From: Bombella pluederhausensis
Lineage (GTDB): Bacteria > Pseudomonadota > Alphaproteobacteria > Acetobacterales > Acetobacteraceae
Reading direction: 5' to 3'
Assembly: GCF_026385525.1 (NCBI RefSeq)
Contig: NZ_JANIDY010000002.1
Location: 124,001-188,000, forward strand
Length of the DNA: 64,000 nucleotides
Position numbers and translations under genes: made by a program
The notes under the pieces: generated by a model
Database searches by the model: none
What the model saw: only the letters and a program-made list of their open reading frames with translations
Told to the model about the DNA's origin: nothing
Shown: piece by piece, positions 43,090-51,447 of the stretch
Layout: the number at the start of each line of letters is the position of its first letter
How positions within the stretch are numbered: the stretch's first letter is position 1

Positions 43090-45033
43090 ATGGTGATGCC
43101 TCGTCCTTCTCTTTCCAGCCCGGTCATGCCTGATCTGGGAAAGACCCAGCCTGTAGCCTCTGCCCCTTCCGGCAGGAAGGTGGCCCTGCCAGTGACGGCG
43201 AAGCGTGCGGGTTTTGCCCGTGTTCTGGCAAAGCAGGAATCAGCCTCACAACTGCCTCAGACGCAGGATACAGGGGAGCCCGTAGACCAGCAGCCGTCTC
43301 AGGAGCCGCCACAGAAACAGGGTGGAACAGAGCAGGACAAAGGGAAAGAGACCCAGCCTTCTGCTCCGTCCACCATGGTGGCTGATGTGACGCCGCCGCC
43401 CGCGCCTCAGGCAGTCTCGGATACGGGGCAGAGTGAGTCCGGCAGCCCTCCATCTGCACAGGCCGCCTCTCATGATGAGCCGCAGAAGACTGACGATCAG
43501 GACAGGAAAACAGATACAGGGAACGATAGTCTTACCATGCAGGAACAATCTCTGGCGGCTCTGATGGCCGCATCATCACAGCCTATGCAGGATACAGGGC
43601 CAGCGGCAGCCTATGCGGTCTCCCAGTCTGATAGAACAGCCAGTACGGTGATCGCATCGACTTCGTCTTCGGTCGGGGCGGTACGTATCAAGGCTGATGA
43701 TTTGTTTGTCATTACGCCAGCGGCTGCCAGTGTTCATGGGGTATCACGGGCTGATGTCAGAACAGGGACAGCTGGTAGCGTGGTGGGGCAACCTTCATCA
43801 TCTATGCAGTCTGTTCTGCAGCAGCGTGCCGGGAATGGTCCGGCTGGGCTTGTCTCTGCCATGGCGGAACCAGCACAGGCCGCCGCCGTGCAGCCCCGGG
43901 TCCTTCTGCCACGGGGGAAGGATTACGCCATTAAGGATGAAACGACTCTCCGGGCAGCGGATGGTGGCGGGAAAACCATATTCCAGACACCGGATATACG
44001 TCATGCTTCGGTGGTACCGTCACAGGGGATTCAAGGGAGTGGAAGCTGGCCTGCATCTTCTGTGAAGATGGTGGGGTTTCTGGCAAGTGCGGCCAGCATA
44101 TCGGGAACATCCATGACGGATAGGGCTGTGGCGGCCTCTCGTTCAGTGGATACGGTGCCGGGTGCTGGCGGCCAGTCTGACTCTCTGTTCGGCCTTATGG
44201 TGAAGACCTCATCAGGCGGAGCCGAAGCGTCTTTTTCAGAGTCCGGCAAACAGCAGGGAGGGTCTGGGGACGGGCAGGCCATGGCAGGTCACGATAGTGA
44301 GTCTGTGGCCTCTGCCAGTGAGTCAGATGTGAAGACACAGACCGCTGGGGAACCGTCATCTTTTGCCGGACTCGCCACGGTTCTTCATGGGAGTGAGGCG
44401 GCTCCTCTGACGGAAACACATTCTGTCCCTGCCAGCAGTAGCCCCCATGACATGATGAAGCCTGATACGGCAGAGGTTACATCTCTGCATGGCTCTGCCC
44501 TGCCCGGGTTGGCGGGTAAGGAATCTGGCGGTCCGGCAGGGACCCTGAGCATGACCGTCATGACGTCTGATGAGGCTCCCGTACATGTTCAGATCAACCG
44601 TTCCGCTGAAGGGCTTTCAGCTCTTTCCCTTCAGGGGCGGGATGATGGCACGACTGAGGTGTTGCAGAAGACTCATCATGTTCTGGCTAAGCAGTTGGAT
44701 GAAGCTGGACTGCATGGCAGCACAATGAAGATTGATGTCCTGCCAGCCGATTCAGGTCAGATGGCAGGCGGGCAGGAGCAGAACATGCCGCAGCATCAGC
44801 GTCAGGCACCGGATCAGACCATGGGGCAGGGTGCTGGCGATCCATCGTCTTTCCAGATGGGCGGGTCCTTTGCTGGAGGTGATGGAAGCGCACGGCAAGG
44901 GCCGCAGACCCGTCAGACAGCGGCTTTTTCTGGTGTGTCACAGCAGGACACAGCATCATGGCCGGATGAGCAGGATGGCGGATCGGCAGAGGGATCATCA
45001 GGTCGGACAGGACGCCTGAATATTTCAGTCTGA
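43090..45033 (+). CDS. fliK: Flagellar hook-length control protein FliK
   Basis: A 647-aa protein, very rich in S, Q, G, A, P over about 530 residues, then a FliK-type C-terminal domain (about 500-580: VHVQINRSAEGLSALSLQGR, LAKQLDEAGLHGSTMKIDV). FliK acts as molecular ruler and switches export from hook to filament substrates. The ruler region is long, in line with a 585-aa FlgE. The position next to flgD, and the C-terminal domain, make the call firm. Confidence 0.85.
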   Translation: MVMPRPSLSSPVMPDLGKTQPVASAPSGRKVALPVTAKRAGFARVLAKQESASQLPQTQDTGEPVDQQPSQEPPQKQGGTEQDKGKETQPSAPSTMVADVTPPPAPQAVSDTGQSESGSPPSAQAASHDEPQKTDDQDRKTDTGNDSLTMQEQSLAALMAASSQPMQDTGPAAAYAVSQSDRTASTVIASTSSSVGAVRIKADDLFVITPAAASVHGVSRADVRTGTAGSVVGQPSSSMQSVLQQRAGNGPAGLVSAMAEPAQAAAVQPRVLLPRGKDYAIKDETTLRAADGGGKTIFQTPDIRHASVVPSQGIQGSGSWPASSVKMVGFLASAASISGTSMTDRAVAASRSVDTVPGAGGQSDSLFGLMVKTSSGGAEASFSESGKQQGGSGDGQAMAGHDSESVASASESDVKTQTAGEPSSFAGLATVLHGSEAAPLTETHSVPASSSPHDMMKPDTAEVTSLHGSALPGLAGKESGGPAGTLSMTVMTSDEAPVHVQINRSAEGLSALSLQGRDDGTTEVLQKTHHVLAKQLDEAGLHGSTMKIDVLPADSGQMAGGQEQNMPQHQRQAPDQTMGQGAGDPSSFQMGGSFAGGDGSARQGPQTRQTAAFSGVSQQDTASWPDEQDGGSAEGSSGRTGRLNISV

Positions 45034-45059
45034 AGTAAGTTGCGGAGAAGGAGACGATC

Positions 45060-45782
45060 ATGGCTAATTCACTTTCCACCAATATTCTGGCCTTGCAGCA
45101 GGCTACGGATAGTGCAGCCCGTAGCGGGGCGGCTTCTCTGGGGAAGGCGGGGCAGAGCGGGTCTTCTGCCGGGAGCACGGCCGGGGCTTTTGCCTCTATG
45201 GCGAATAATGAAAACAACTTCCTGACATTGCTGACGGCCCAGCTGAAGCATCAGGACCCCAGCAGCCCGATGAATACGGAGAATATGGCGGCACAGCTTG
45301 CCCAGTTCTCCACTGTGGAGCAGCAGGTTCAGACCAACAGCAATCTCAACACGTTGATCTCCCTGAACGAAACAGCCCAGCTGACGCAGGATAAGGGGCT
45401 GGTCGGGCGTCAGGTCAGCGTGTCCGGTACAACGCTGCCTCTCCAGTCTGGGTCTGCGGGGCTGTCCTTTCAGGCAGGTGCCGGGCAGACGGTGGGGATT
45501 TCTGTTGCCAACAGTGCTGGGCAGGTGGTTCGTCATGATGTGCTGCGGGCTGGTACGGGCCAGACATCATGGACATGGGATGGCAAGGATGACAGCGGCA
45601 CGAGCTTGTCTGATGGTGCGTACAGTGTCGCCGTGAAGACGGTGGATAGTCAGGGCAATACGTCTGATGTGCCCTTCACTATCAAGGGGACTGTCACGGG
45701 TATGAAGAAAAGCAGCACGGGCATGAATGTGCTGATGGGCGATGCGGAGATTCCGATGTCCAGCGTACAGGCCACGAGCTGA
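45060..45782 (+). CDS. flgD: Flagellar hook-capping protein FlgD
   Basis: A 240-aa protein with NNFLTLLTAQLKHQDPSSPM and LAQFSTVEQQVQTNSNL at about 50-95, then the FLG_D fold (WTWDGKDDSGTSLSDGAYSV). FlgD is the scaffold cap for hook assembly. It follows fliK by 26 bases. A 95-base gap with a leader hairpin separates it from flaF. Confidence 0.93.
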   Translation: MANSLSTNILALQQATDSAARSGAASLGKAGQSGSSAGSTAGAFASMANNENNFLTLLTAQLKHQDPSSPMNTENMAAQLAQFSTVEQQVQTNSNLNTLISLNETAQLTQDKGLVGRQVSVSGTTLPLQSGSAGLSFQAGAGQTVGISVANSAGQVVRHDVLRAGTGQTSWTWDGKDDSGTSLSDGAYSVAVKTVDSQGNTSDVPFTIKGTVTGMKKSSTGMNVLMGDAEIPMSSVQATS

Positions 45783-45847
45783 CAGCATATCAGCCGGACG
45801 GTCGTTGAGACTGCGGGGTAGGGTGGCTTCATCGGGAGAGAGAGTCA

Positions 45848-45870
45848 CCCGCCAGAAGAAAGGAGGCGGG
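45848..45870 (+). promoter_or_regulatory. Leader hairpin touching the flaF ribosome site
   Basis: CCCGCC (45848-45853) pairs with GGCGGG (45865-45870) and the stem takes in the end of AAAGGAGG (45859-45866), 8 bases before the flaF ATG at 45878. If formed, it would partly hide the ribosome site. Functional role is speculative. Confidence 0.3.
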
Positions 45871-45877
45871 AGGGTGT

Positions 45878-46246
45878 ATGTATCAGAATAATGCCATGAA
45901 TGTTTATCGTCTGGCTGCCAGCACATCGCTGACAGACCGGGAAGCAGACGCTGAATGTTTTCGCCGTCTGATTGCTGTGCTGGAAAGTGTGGTGCATGGC
46001 CGGGATGTCGTGCAGCGCAATCAGGCCATTGCCACGCACCAGCGCCTCTGGTCTTTGATCCAGAGAGCCAATGCAGTGGAAACGGGTGTCGTGGAAACGG
46101 AGGATCGGCTGCTCTTTGCCCGTATGGCGGATCAGGCGCAGAGATATGGCATACGGGCCATGCTGGACCCAGATCTCAGCCTTGTTCCTTTGATTGAGAC
46201 TGCCCGTAATGTGCTGGAAGGACTGGAACAGGCCGGAGACGATTGA
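45878..46246 (+). CDS. flaF: Flagellar biosynthesis regulator FlaF
   Basis: A 122-aa protein with the FlaF pattern: MNVYRLAAS near the N-terminus, then LWSLIQRANAVETGVVETED... and LIETARNVLEGL. In Caulobacter FlaF, with FlbT, controls flagellin translation. FlbT was not found in the window. An alternative start is 45896 (MNVYRL). It is convergent with glf 10 bases on. Confidence 0.8.
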   Translation: MYQNNAMNVYRLAASTSLTDREADAECFRRLIAVLESVVHGRDVVQRNQAIATHQRLWSLIQRANAVETGVVETEDRLLFARMADQAQRYGIRAMLDPDLSLVPLIETARNVLEGLEQAGDD

Positions 46247-46256
46247 ACGCTCTTTT

Positions 46257-47411
46257 TTAATCCGGAGATGTGAAGAAAACCGGCAGAGGTTTTTGCTGGG
46301 CGATATAGTCATCCATGATGCGGCAGGCATCAAGCGCTTCGGCAATGGTGGTGTCCATGTCCAGATAGCGGTATGTGCCCAGCCGCCCCAGAAAAGAGAC
46401 GTTCTCTGTAACCATGGCCGTACGGATGTACTGGCTGAGCATAGCTGTTTCTGTTGCGAGACGGATGGGATAATAGGGTGTGTCCTTTGGCCCAGCCAGA
46501 CGGCTATATTCCCGGAAACAGACTGTCTTTGTGAAGTGTGATGCCTCCCACGGGGCGAAGTGTTTATGTTCGCTTATGCGGGTATAGGGCACGTCCTCAT
46601 CGCAGTAATTCATGACGGCCGTTCCCTGATAGTCGCCTTCTGCGTCAATACGCTCAAAATCCAGTGTACGATAGCCGAGGCGGCCATGACAGAACTGGAA
46701 GTAGCGATCCAGCGGCCCTGTATAGAACGTATGATCCATGCTGTCCCGGTGTGGGAAGGTTTCAAAGGCTGTGTTGAGATGCACGGTGATGCGGGGATGT
46801 GTCAGGATCGTTTCAATCAGTGCTGTATAGCCTTCAACAGGAATGCCCTGATGGGGATGACTGAAATAGTTGTCATCGTAGTTAAAACGAACAGGAAGTC
46901 TTTTCAGGATTGATGCGGGTAGGGAAGAAGGGGCCATTCCCCATTGTTTTGTCGTGTAGCCTTTAAAGAAGGCGTCATATAGCGCCGGGCCGACCATATG
47001 GAGGGCCTGTTCTTCAAAATTGCGGGGGGACGTGATGTGTCGGGCCGCCTGCTGCCTGATGAACTCTCTGGCCTCTGTGGGGTGCAGGGCCTTATTGAAA
47101 AACTGATTGATGGTCAGAAGCGTGATGGGCAGCGTATAGACCCGTCCCCGGCTGATGGCCTTTACCCTATTGATGTAGGGGGCAAAGTGACCAAAACGCT
47201 GCACGTACCGCCAGACATGGTCATGTGCCGTATGGAAGATATGCGGCCCATAGTGATGGAGCATAATGCCTGTTTGCGGGTCTCGTGCCGTATGGCAGTT
47301 GCCCCCAAGGTGTGAGCGTTCATCAATCAAGGTGATGTGATGGCCCCGCTCGGCGAGATGGCGCGCCGTGACAGCCCCGCTGAATCCCGCCCCAACGATA
47401 CAGAACTTCAT
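46257..47411 (-). CDS. glf: UDP-galactopyranose mutase Glf
   Basis: A 384-aa flavoprotein: N-terminal FAD-binding VGAGFSGAVTARHLAERG, then HHYGPHIFHTAHDHVW, YKGYTTKQWG-like FFKGYTTKQWGM and VNCDEDVPYTR-like MNYCDEDVPYTRISEHKHF, and the C-terminal ending GTYRYLDMDTTIAEAL. It converts UDP-galactopyranose to UDP-galactofuranose in the cytoplasm. It lies between flaF and mucR inside the flagellar island, so galactofuranose may enter a flagellar or surface glycan. No galactofuranosyltransferase was identified with confidence. Confidence 0.93.
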   Translation of the reverse strand: MKFCIVGAGFSGAVTARHLAERGHHITLIDERSHLGGNCHTARDPQTGIMLHHYGPHIFHTAHDHVWRYVQRFGHFAPYINRVKAISRGRVYTLPITLLTINQFFNKALHPTEAREFIRQQAARHITSPRNFEEQALHMVGPALYDAFFKGYTTKQWGMAPSSLPASILKRLPVRFNYDDNYFSHPHQGIPVEGYTALIETILTHPRITVHLNTAFETFPHRDSMDHTFYTGPLDRYFQFCHGRLGYRTLDFERIDAEGDYQGTAVMNYCDEDVPYTRISEHKHFAPWEASHFTKTVCFREYSRLAGPKDTPYYPIRLATETAMLSQYIRTAMVTENVSFLGRLGTYRYLDMDTTIAEALDACRIMDDYIAQQKPLPVFFTSPD

Positions 47412-47424
47412 GGCCGTTTTTGTC

Positions 47425-47850
47425 TCAGGGGCCTGTGCAGCTTTGATCTATGCAGCTGCGACTAGGGGGTGCCGGAGGATAAGGGAGACCGGGATAAGGC
47501 GCCTGAGAGGGGACATAAGTCCCCCATGGGAGGAAATCCGGTGCATTCCAGCCATTCTGGGGTGAAACGGTAGGGTTCTGATAGGTACCCCATAGGGGGG
47601 CTGCCCATGGTGCTGGCAGGGATTTGGGGCGATAGCCGTCACGCTGCCATGTTCCTGCCAGTGAGGATGGAGGAGGTGGTGGCGGAGGGAGATGTGTGAA
47701 CTCCCTGACGGGAGGCGGCGGCGGTGATGGTGGGCTGAGCAGATATTCATTACCGCCATAGAAGCCCTGAGCCATGGCGGATACAGGGAGGAGGCAAAGA
47801 AGCCCCAGATACAATGAATGATGCGCTGGCATGCGCCTGAATGTGATCAT
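47425..47850 (-). CDS. Secreted proline-rich protein of unknown function
   Basis: A 141-aa protein with a signal peptide (about 10-28, LYLGLLCLLPVSAMA) and a mature part rich in Pro, Tyr and Trp (LLSPPSPPPPPVREF, HLPPPPPPPSSLAGTW). No catalytic motif or family recognised. It starts upstream of glf on the same strand with a 13-base gap, so they may be co-transcribed. The sequence is low complexity and could be a poorly conserved envelope protein. Confidence 0.45.
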   Translation of the reverse strand: MITFRRMPAHHSLYLGLLCLLPVSAMAQGFYGGNEYLLSPPSPPPPPVREFTHLPPPPPPPSSLAGTWQRDGYRPKSLPAPWAAPLWGTYQNPTVSPQNGWNAPDFLPWGTYVPSQAPYPGLPYPPAPPSRSCIDQSCTGP

Positions 47851-48181
47851 ATCATGGTCCTTGCAGTGCAGGTCCGGGGTAAGTCGCCATCATATGGCCT
47901 TGTGGCCTATAATAGGATGTCATTATTAAATGATGGAAAATTGCGCCGCTTTTTTTGTGTTTTACTTGTTTATGGCTCATTGATTTTGTTTGGCTAAAAT
48001 TTGGCTATTTAATAGATATTTAATACTATTATAGTATATGAATGTTCGTGTTTTGATCTTGTTTAAGTCTTTGGGTGGCTTCCATGTCTTGTGTTTTTAT
48101 GATCCTGTATACCAGGGTCATGGTGACATGATATGGGCATGATGGTCGGCCATGGCGAAGTTTTGGAAGAAGGATTACCCG
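47851..48181. other. 331-base AT-rich intergenic region
   Basis: No gene seen. It is markedly AT-rich, with TTGGCTA repeated directly near 47990-48004, a run of poly-T and the palindrome at 48023-48037. It separates a minus-strand from a plus-strand gene and probably holds promoters for both. Confidence 0.5.
48023..48037. promoter_or_regulatory. Perfect AT palindrome in the 47.9-48.2 kb gap
   Basis: ATACTAT-T-ATAGTAT is a 7-bp inverted repeat around one base, 145 bases before the small gene at 48182. The spacing is like that of the flagellin-leader palindrome, but the sequences differ. Confidence 0.3.
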
Positions 48182-48436
48182 ATGCCTCGTATAGCTGGTT
48201 CTCCCTATCCTATGGAAATGGAAGACCGGATAGAAGATTTCCTTGCGGATATGCGTGAAATTGCCACGGGAGGACTTGCGGAAAGCGTAGAGGAGAAACC
48301 GGCTGATGTGCATTCTTCAGCACAGCTGTGCCTTACGATCCGTGAACAGGACAGACGTCTGTACGAGTACGCTCTTGCGGTGGGGATGAGGGCTGCCGGG
48401 ATGGTGGCGTTCAGTGTGGATAGCGTCATGGAGTGA
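48182..48436 (+). CDS. Small hypothetical protein
   Basis: An 84-aa acidic protein (MPRIAGSPYPMEMEDRIEDF at the start; CLTIREQDRRLYEYALAVGM near the middle). AAGGA lies 7 bases before the ATG at 48182, better than for the ATG at 48152. No family recognised; composition and a following terminator support a real gene. It precedes mucR by 316 bases. Confidence 0.5.
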   Translation: MPRIAGSPYPMEMEDRIEDFLADMREIATGGLAESVEEKPADVHSSAQLCLTIREQDRRLYEYALAVGMRAAGMVAFSVDSVME

Positions 48437-48752
48437 TGCTGATCTTGGTTCCGTCATGGTGAGCATGACCTGTTCTAGGGGAGGTAGGCGTTTTTTGCAG
48501 GCCTGCCGGGAGATTTCCCGGCGGGTCTTTCTGTTTTTGAAAGGCTATTTTTCCATAAAATTATGGCTATGCCATTTTTTTGGCTTTTTCAGGGGGTATG
48601 ACTTCGCCTGCTCAGATTGGTGTGTCTTGTCTGTTTGATATGGGAGCCTGTTGTTCCTATATAGTACTCTGGCCTTATGAAAGGTCTTGTAGGCAAGACG
48701 ACAACAATCATTTAATATGGTGCAAAGAACAGGCCGGAGAAGGGAGTGGGAT
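48437..48752 (+). other. 316-base region before mucR
   Basis: Holds a terminator for the small gene at 48182 (48501-48538), then T-rich sequence with short inverted repeats CCATAA-AA-TTATGG (48553-48566) and ATGGC-TAT-GCCAT followed by seven T (48563-48582). Probably includes the mucR promoter; no gene seen. Confidence 0.5.
48501..48538 (+). terminator. Terminator after the small gene at 48182
   Basis: GCCTGCCGGG (48501-48510) pairs with CCCGGCGGGT (48517-48526), loop AGATTT, with a T-rich tail (TCTTTCTGTTTTT). Confidence 0.7.
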
Positions 48753-49463
48753 ATGACATCACAACCAGCCAGTACGTTTATCGAAAAAGGAATAGGGCGT
48801 CTTCTGTCACGGTTCCAGCAGGATTTTCTGCCATCCCAGACATTAAGTGATATTGTTGGGCAGGCAGAACGTCTGCGTAACATGACAGAAACATTGCTGG
48901 AACTATCCCGGCAGTATCCTGAACGGGCAGGGACGGTCCTGAATGTCCTTTCCGGTCTTGCTGATGTCGGTGTCATTCATGATATGGCCAGTGCTGCAGA
49001 GGAAGTCTCCAGCCTTGCCCGAAAGATGATGGGCAGCCTTCCTTCTGGTACGAAAGGAACAGGTGATACGTTTGCTGGTCTTCCAGCCTTGGCAGGGCAG
49101 CATGACGGCATGACGTCCAGCGCTCTGGGCAGTCATTTCGTTCAGGGCATGTCACCGGAAGTCAAAGAAAAGCCGGGCCAGTGGATCGCCAGCCGTGATG
49201 AACCCTACTGTGCCCCCGAGGATTCCGTTTTCAGTGATGAGATCATCTGTCTGCATTGCGGCGGAGCATTCAGCATGCTGAAACGTCACATTGAGCGTCA
49301 GCACAGGCAGAGCCCGGACGGGTATCGTGTCTATTGGGGGCTGGCACCAGATTATCCCATGGCTTGCGAAAGCTATTCGACCATGAAGAAGCTGGAAGCG
49401 TCCAGAACTGGTCTCGGTCATTATGATCGGAAAAAGAAGGGCCGCTCCCGCATCAAGGCCTGA
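48753..49463 (+). CDS. mucR: MucR/Ros-type zinc-finger regulator with long N-terminal extension
   Basis: About 236 aa. The C-terminal 75 residues match MucR/Ros: C166-x2-C169-x9-H179-x4-H184 in CLHCGGAFSMLKRHIERQH, followed by YRVYWGLAPDYPMACESY. MucR/Ros are alphaproteobacterial DNA-bending regulators of exopolysaccharide and motility genes; typical members are about 140 aa. The extra 150 N-terminal residues are helical (ETLLELSRQYPERAGTVL) with a Gly/Ser linker. The ATG at 48753 follows AAGGGAG by 7 bases. It may regulate the surrounding surface-glycan and flagellar genes. Confidence 0.8.
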   Translation: MTSQPASTFIEKGIGRLLSRFQQDFLPSQTLSDIVGQAERLRNMTETLLELSRQYPERAGTVLNVLSGLADVGVIHDMASAAEEVSSLARKMMGSLPSGTKGTGDTFAGLPALAGQHDGMTSSALGSHFVQGMSPEVKEKPGQWIASRDEPYCAPEDSVFSDEIICLHCGGAFSMLKRHIERQHRQSPDGYRVYWGLAPDYPMACESYSTMKKLEASRTGLGHYDRKKKGRSRIKA

Positions 49464-49524
49464 AATCCAGAGTGACCGTACGTTCTGCCGATACGGGTTT
49501 TCTGGTGTATGTGAAGATAATGCA

Positions 49525-49561
49525 GAAAAGGGCGCAGGAGGATAACTTCTGCGCCCTTTTC
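49525..49561. terminator. Bidirectional terminator between mucR and flgE
   Basis: GAAAAGGGCGCAG (49525-49537) pairs perfectly with CTGCGCCCTTTTC (49549-49561), loop of 11 bases; A/T-rich outer ends give U-tracts on both strands. It lies between convergent mucR and flgE. Confidence 0.8.
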
Positions 49562-49582
49562 ATATGGCCTGTTCGTGCAGTT

Positions 49583-51340
49583 TTACTGCTTCATGGCAAT
49601 GGTCTGCTGGAGCAGATTGTCGGCTGTTGTGACTGTTTTCGTGTTGGCACTATAGGCTTCCTGCGCCACGATGAGGGCAGAAAGATCGCCTGTCAGGTTT
49701 GTGGTGGAGGACTCAACATACCCGACAGCAAGGGACCCTGTACCATTCTCACCAACAAGGCCTGTTTTTGGCGTGCCAGAGCGGGCTGTGGCCAGATAGG
49801 CCTGACCATCTACGGCCTGAAGCCCGTTGACGTTGTTGAAGTTCGTCAGGGCAACCTTGCCGATAAGCTGGCTGTAACCATTGTCGAACTGCGCCATGAC
49901 AGAGCCATCACTTTCGATTTCTGCGCCTTTGTAGGTGCCGGATGTGATGCTGTCATTGGTCAGGGCTGTCGTGTCGGCCCCGGTGGATGTGCCGGTTGTC
50001 AGCGAGGCATTGGAGAGATCAAGGCTGTAATTGGTGCCATTGACTGTCAGGCTGGCAGAAACAGGGCTACCTTTGCTGACAGCCTGCCCATCAAAGCTTT
50101 TCATGCTGCCATCTTTATTGAAGACGACAGAATGAACCTTGTCCGCCTGCACGGGAGAGGTGGCGGAACTGTCATAAGGGTCAACAGCCTGTACGGACCA
50201 TGTTGGCGGGGAGGCTGCTGTCTGGGTCCATTTTACGGCAACGGGTGTGGTCGTTGTCGTACCGTTCTTGTCCGTGCTGCTGATGGGGAGTGGAGAGCTC
50301 ATGTAGCTCTGCATGCTGTCTGTTGTCGTACCGATGGTGGTCGGGCTCATGGCCAGACTGGTACCGGATAGGGTAAGTGGATTGGCCTGATTGGCCGCTG
50401 TCGTGTTGTTGGAGGACACCATGGTCGTCCCGCTGGTACCACCGATGGTACCCAGAGAGAGGGTCATGGTCTGTTCTTCATTATTGCCATAATGGGCTGT
50501 AACGGGGATTTCCGCTGCCGAGCCAGAGGTTGATGACCCGACTTCCTTGCCTGTCTGAAGATCAGTGATGGAAGAAAGAGCCCCGGAATGGTCGAATGCG
50601 ACCTGATAGCTGTTAGGGGCAATGGTGCCGTTACCATCCGCATCATAGGCGGAGACATTCCAGATCAGCGGATTGGTATCACTTTGCTGCCATTGCACGG
50701 CAATTTTGTGCGGGTTGGAGCTGGAATCATAAGTCGTGGTGGGGGCTGTGGTGTAGTTCTGCGGTGTGTAGTTTGTGGAATCCGTGGGGAGCTTCCCAAT
50801 GGCGGCATTCAGCGTCATGGTCGTTGTGGCTGTCGGCTTGAAGCCGATATTGCTGACATTGATGGGCGTCAGCTTGTTGGTCAGCGTGCCTGTCTGGTCA
50901 GCCATGTAACCATCCAGATAATAGCCGGATGTGTTGACGAGATAGCCCTTCTTGTCCTGCTGAAAATCACCGTTTCTTGTGTAGAACTTCTGGTCGGAGA
51001 AGTTGGTCACCCCTGCATTGGCCGTGCCTGCCCCTGTCGGCTTGGAGGTGACGAACATGCCGCTGCCAGAGATGTCCATGGCAAGGCCGTTAGTGCTGCT
51101 GGTGGCTGTACCGGAATTATCAACATGCTGGACCGTGATGGCCTGAACGGTGTTGGATTCTGCCTGCGAGGCTGAATTACCCGTGATGTTGCCTGCCACG
51201 AAGTCTGCAAAGGAGGTCGTGTTAGCCTTGTAGCCGACCGTCTGACTGTTGGCGATGTTGTTACTGAGGTTGGTGAAGGCGTCTGACTGGGCATTGATGC
51301 CACTGACAGCCGTCGTAAGTGCATTGAATACACCGGACAT
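49583..51340 (-). CDS. flgE: Flagellar hook protein FlgE
   Basis: A 585-aa hook protein, longer than E. coli FlgE (402). N-terminal rod motif NLSNNIANSQTVGYKANTTS and the C-terminal matching segment SSTTNLTGDLSALIVAQEAYS are present. The middle is a large Thr/Ser/Asn-rich insertion (about 130-460), rich in possible glycosylation sites. Separately transcribed from the flhB-fliR-fliQ-fliE genes by a 107-base gap. A high-quality family match. Confidence 0.93.
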   Translation of the reverse strand: MSGVFNALTTAVSGINAQSDAFTNLSNNIANSQTVGYKANTTSFADFVAGNITGNSASQAESNTVQAITVQHVDNSGTATSSTNGLAMDISGSGMFVTSKPTGAGTANAGVTNFSDQKFYTRNGDFQQDKKGYLVNTSGYYLDGYMADQTGTLTNKLTPINVSNIGFKPTATTTMTLNAAIGKLPTDSTNYTPQNYTTAPTTTYDSSSNPHKIAVQWQQSDTNPLIWNVSAYDADGNGTIAPNSYQVAFDHSGALSSITDLQTGKEVGSSTSGSAAEIPVTAHYGNNEEQTMTLSLGTIGGTSGTTMVSSNNTTAANQANPLTLSGTSLAMSPTTIGTTTDSMQSYMSSPLPISSTDKNGTTTTTPVAVKWTQTAASPPTWSVQAVDPYDSSATSPVQADKVHSVVFNKDGSMKSFDGQAVSKGSPVSASLTVNGTNYSLDLSNASLTTGTSTGADTTALTNDSITSGTYKGAEIESDGSVMAQFDNGYSQLIGKVALTNFNNVNGLQAVDGQAYLATARSGTPKTGLVGENGTGSLAVGYVESSTTNLTGDLSALIVAQEAYSANTKTVTTADNLLQQTIAMKQ

Positions 51341-51447
51341 AGTTTTATCCTTGATCTTTACCTGATATTTAAGGCTATTCCTTCATCAAGCCTATGAAAC
51401 GGCATTTTTAAAATCAAATATAACATCATTTTTTCCTGAACAGGCGA

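Noticed and set aside
48182-48436. Small protein as FlbT, expected with FlaF
   Set aside because: Length (84 aa) and sequence do not match FlbT (about 130 aa).
3991-51380. Recurring AAGGCTATT in several intergenic regions (3991, 48541, 51371)
   Set aside because: The same nine bases also occur in coding sequence (near 4405), and AT-rich gaps make repeats likely, so it is not convincing as a regulatory element.
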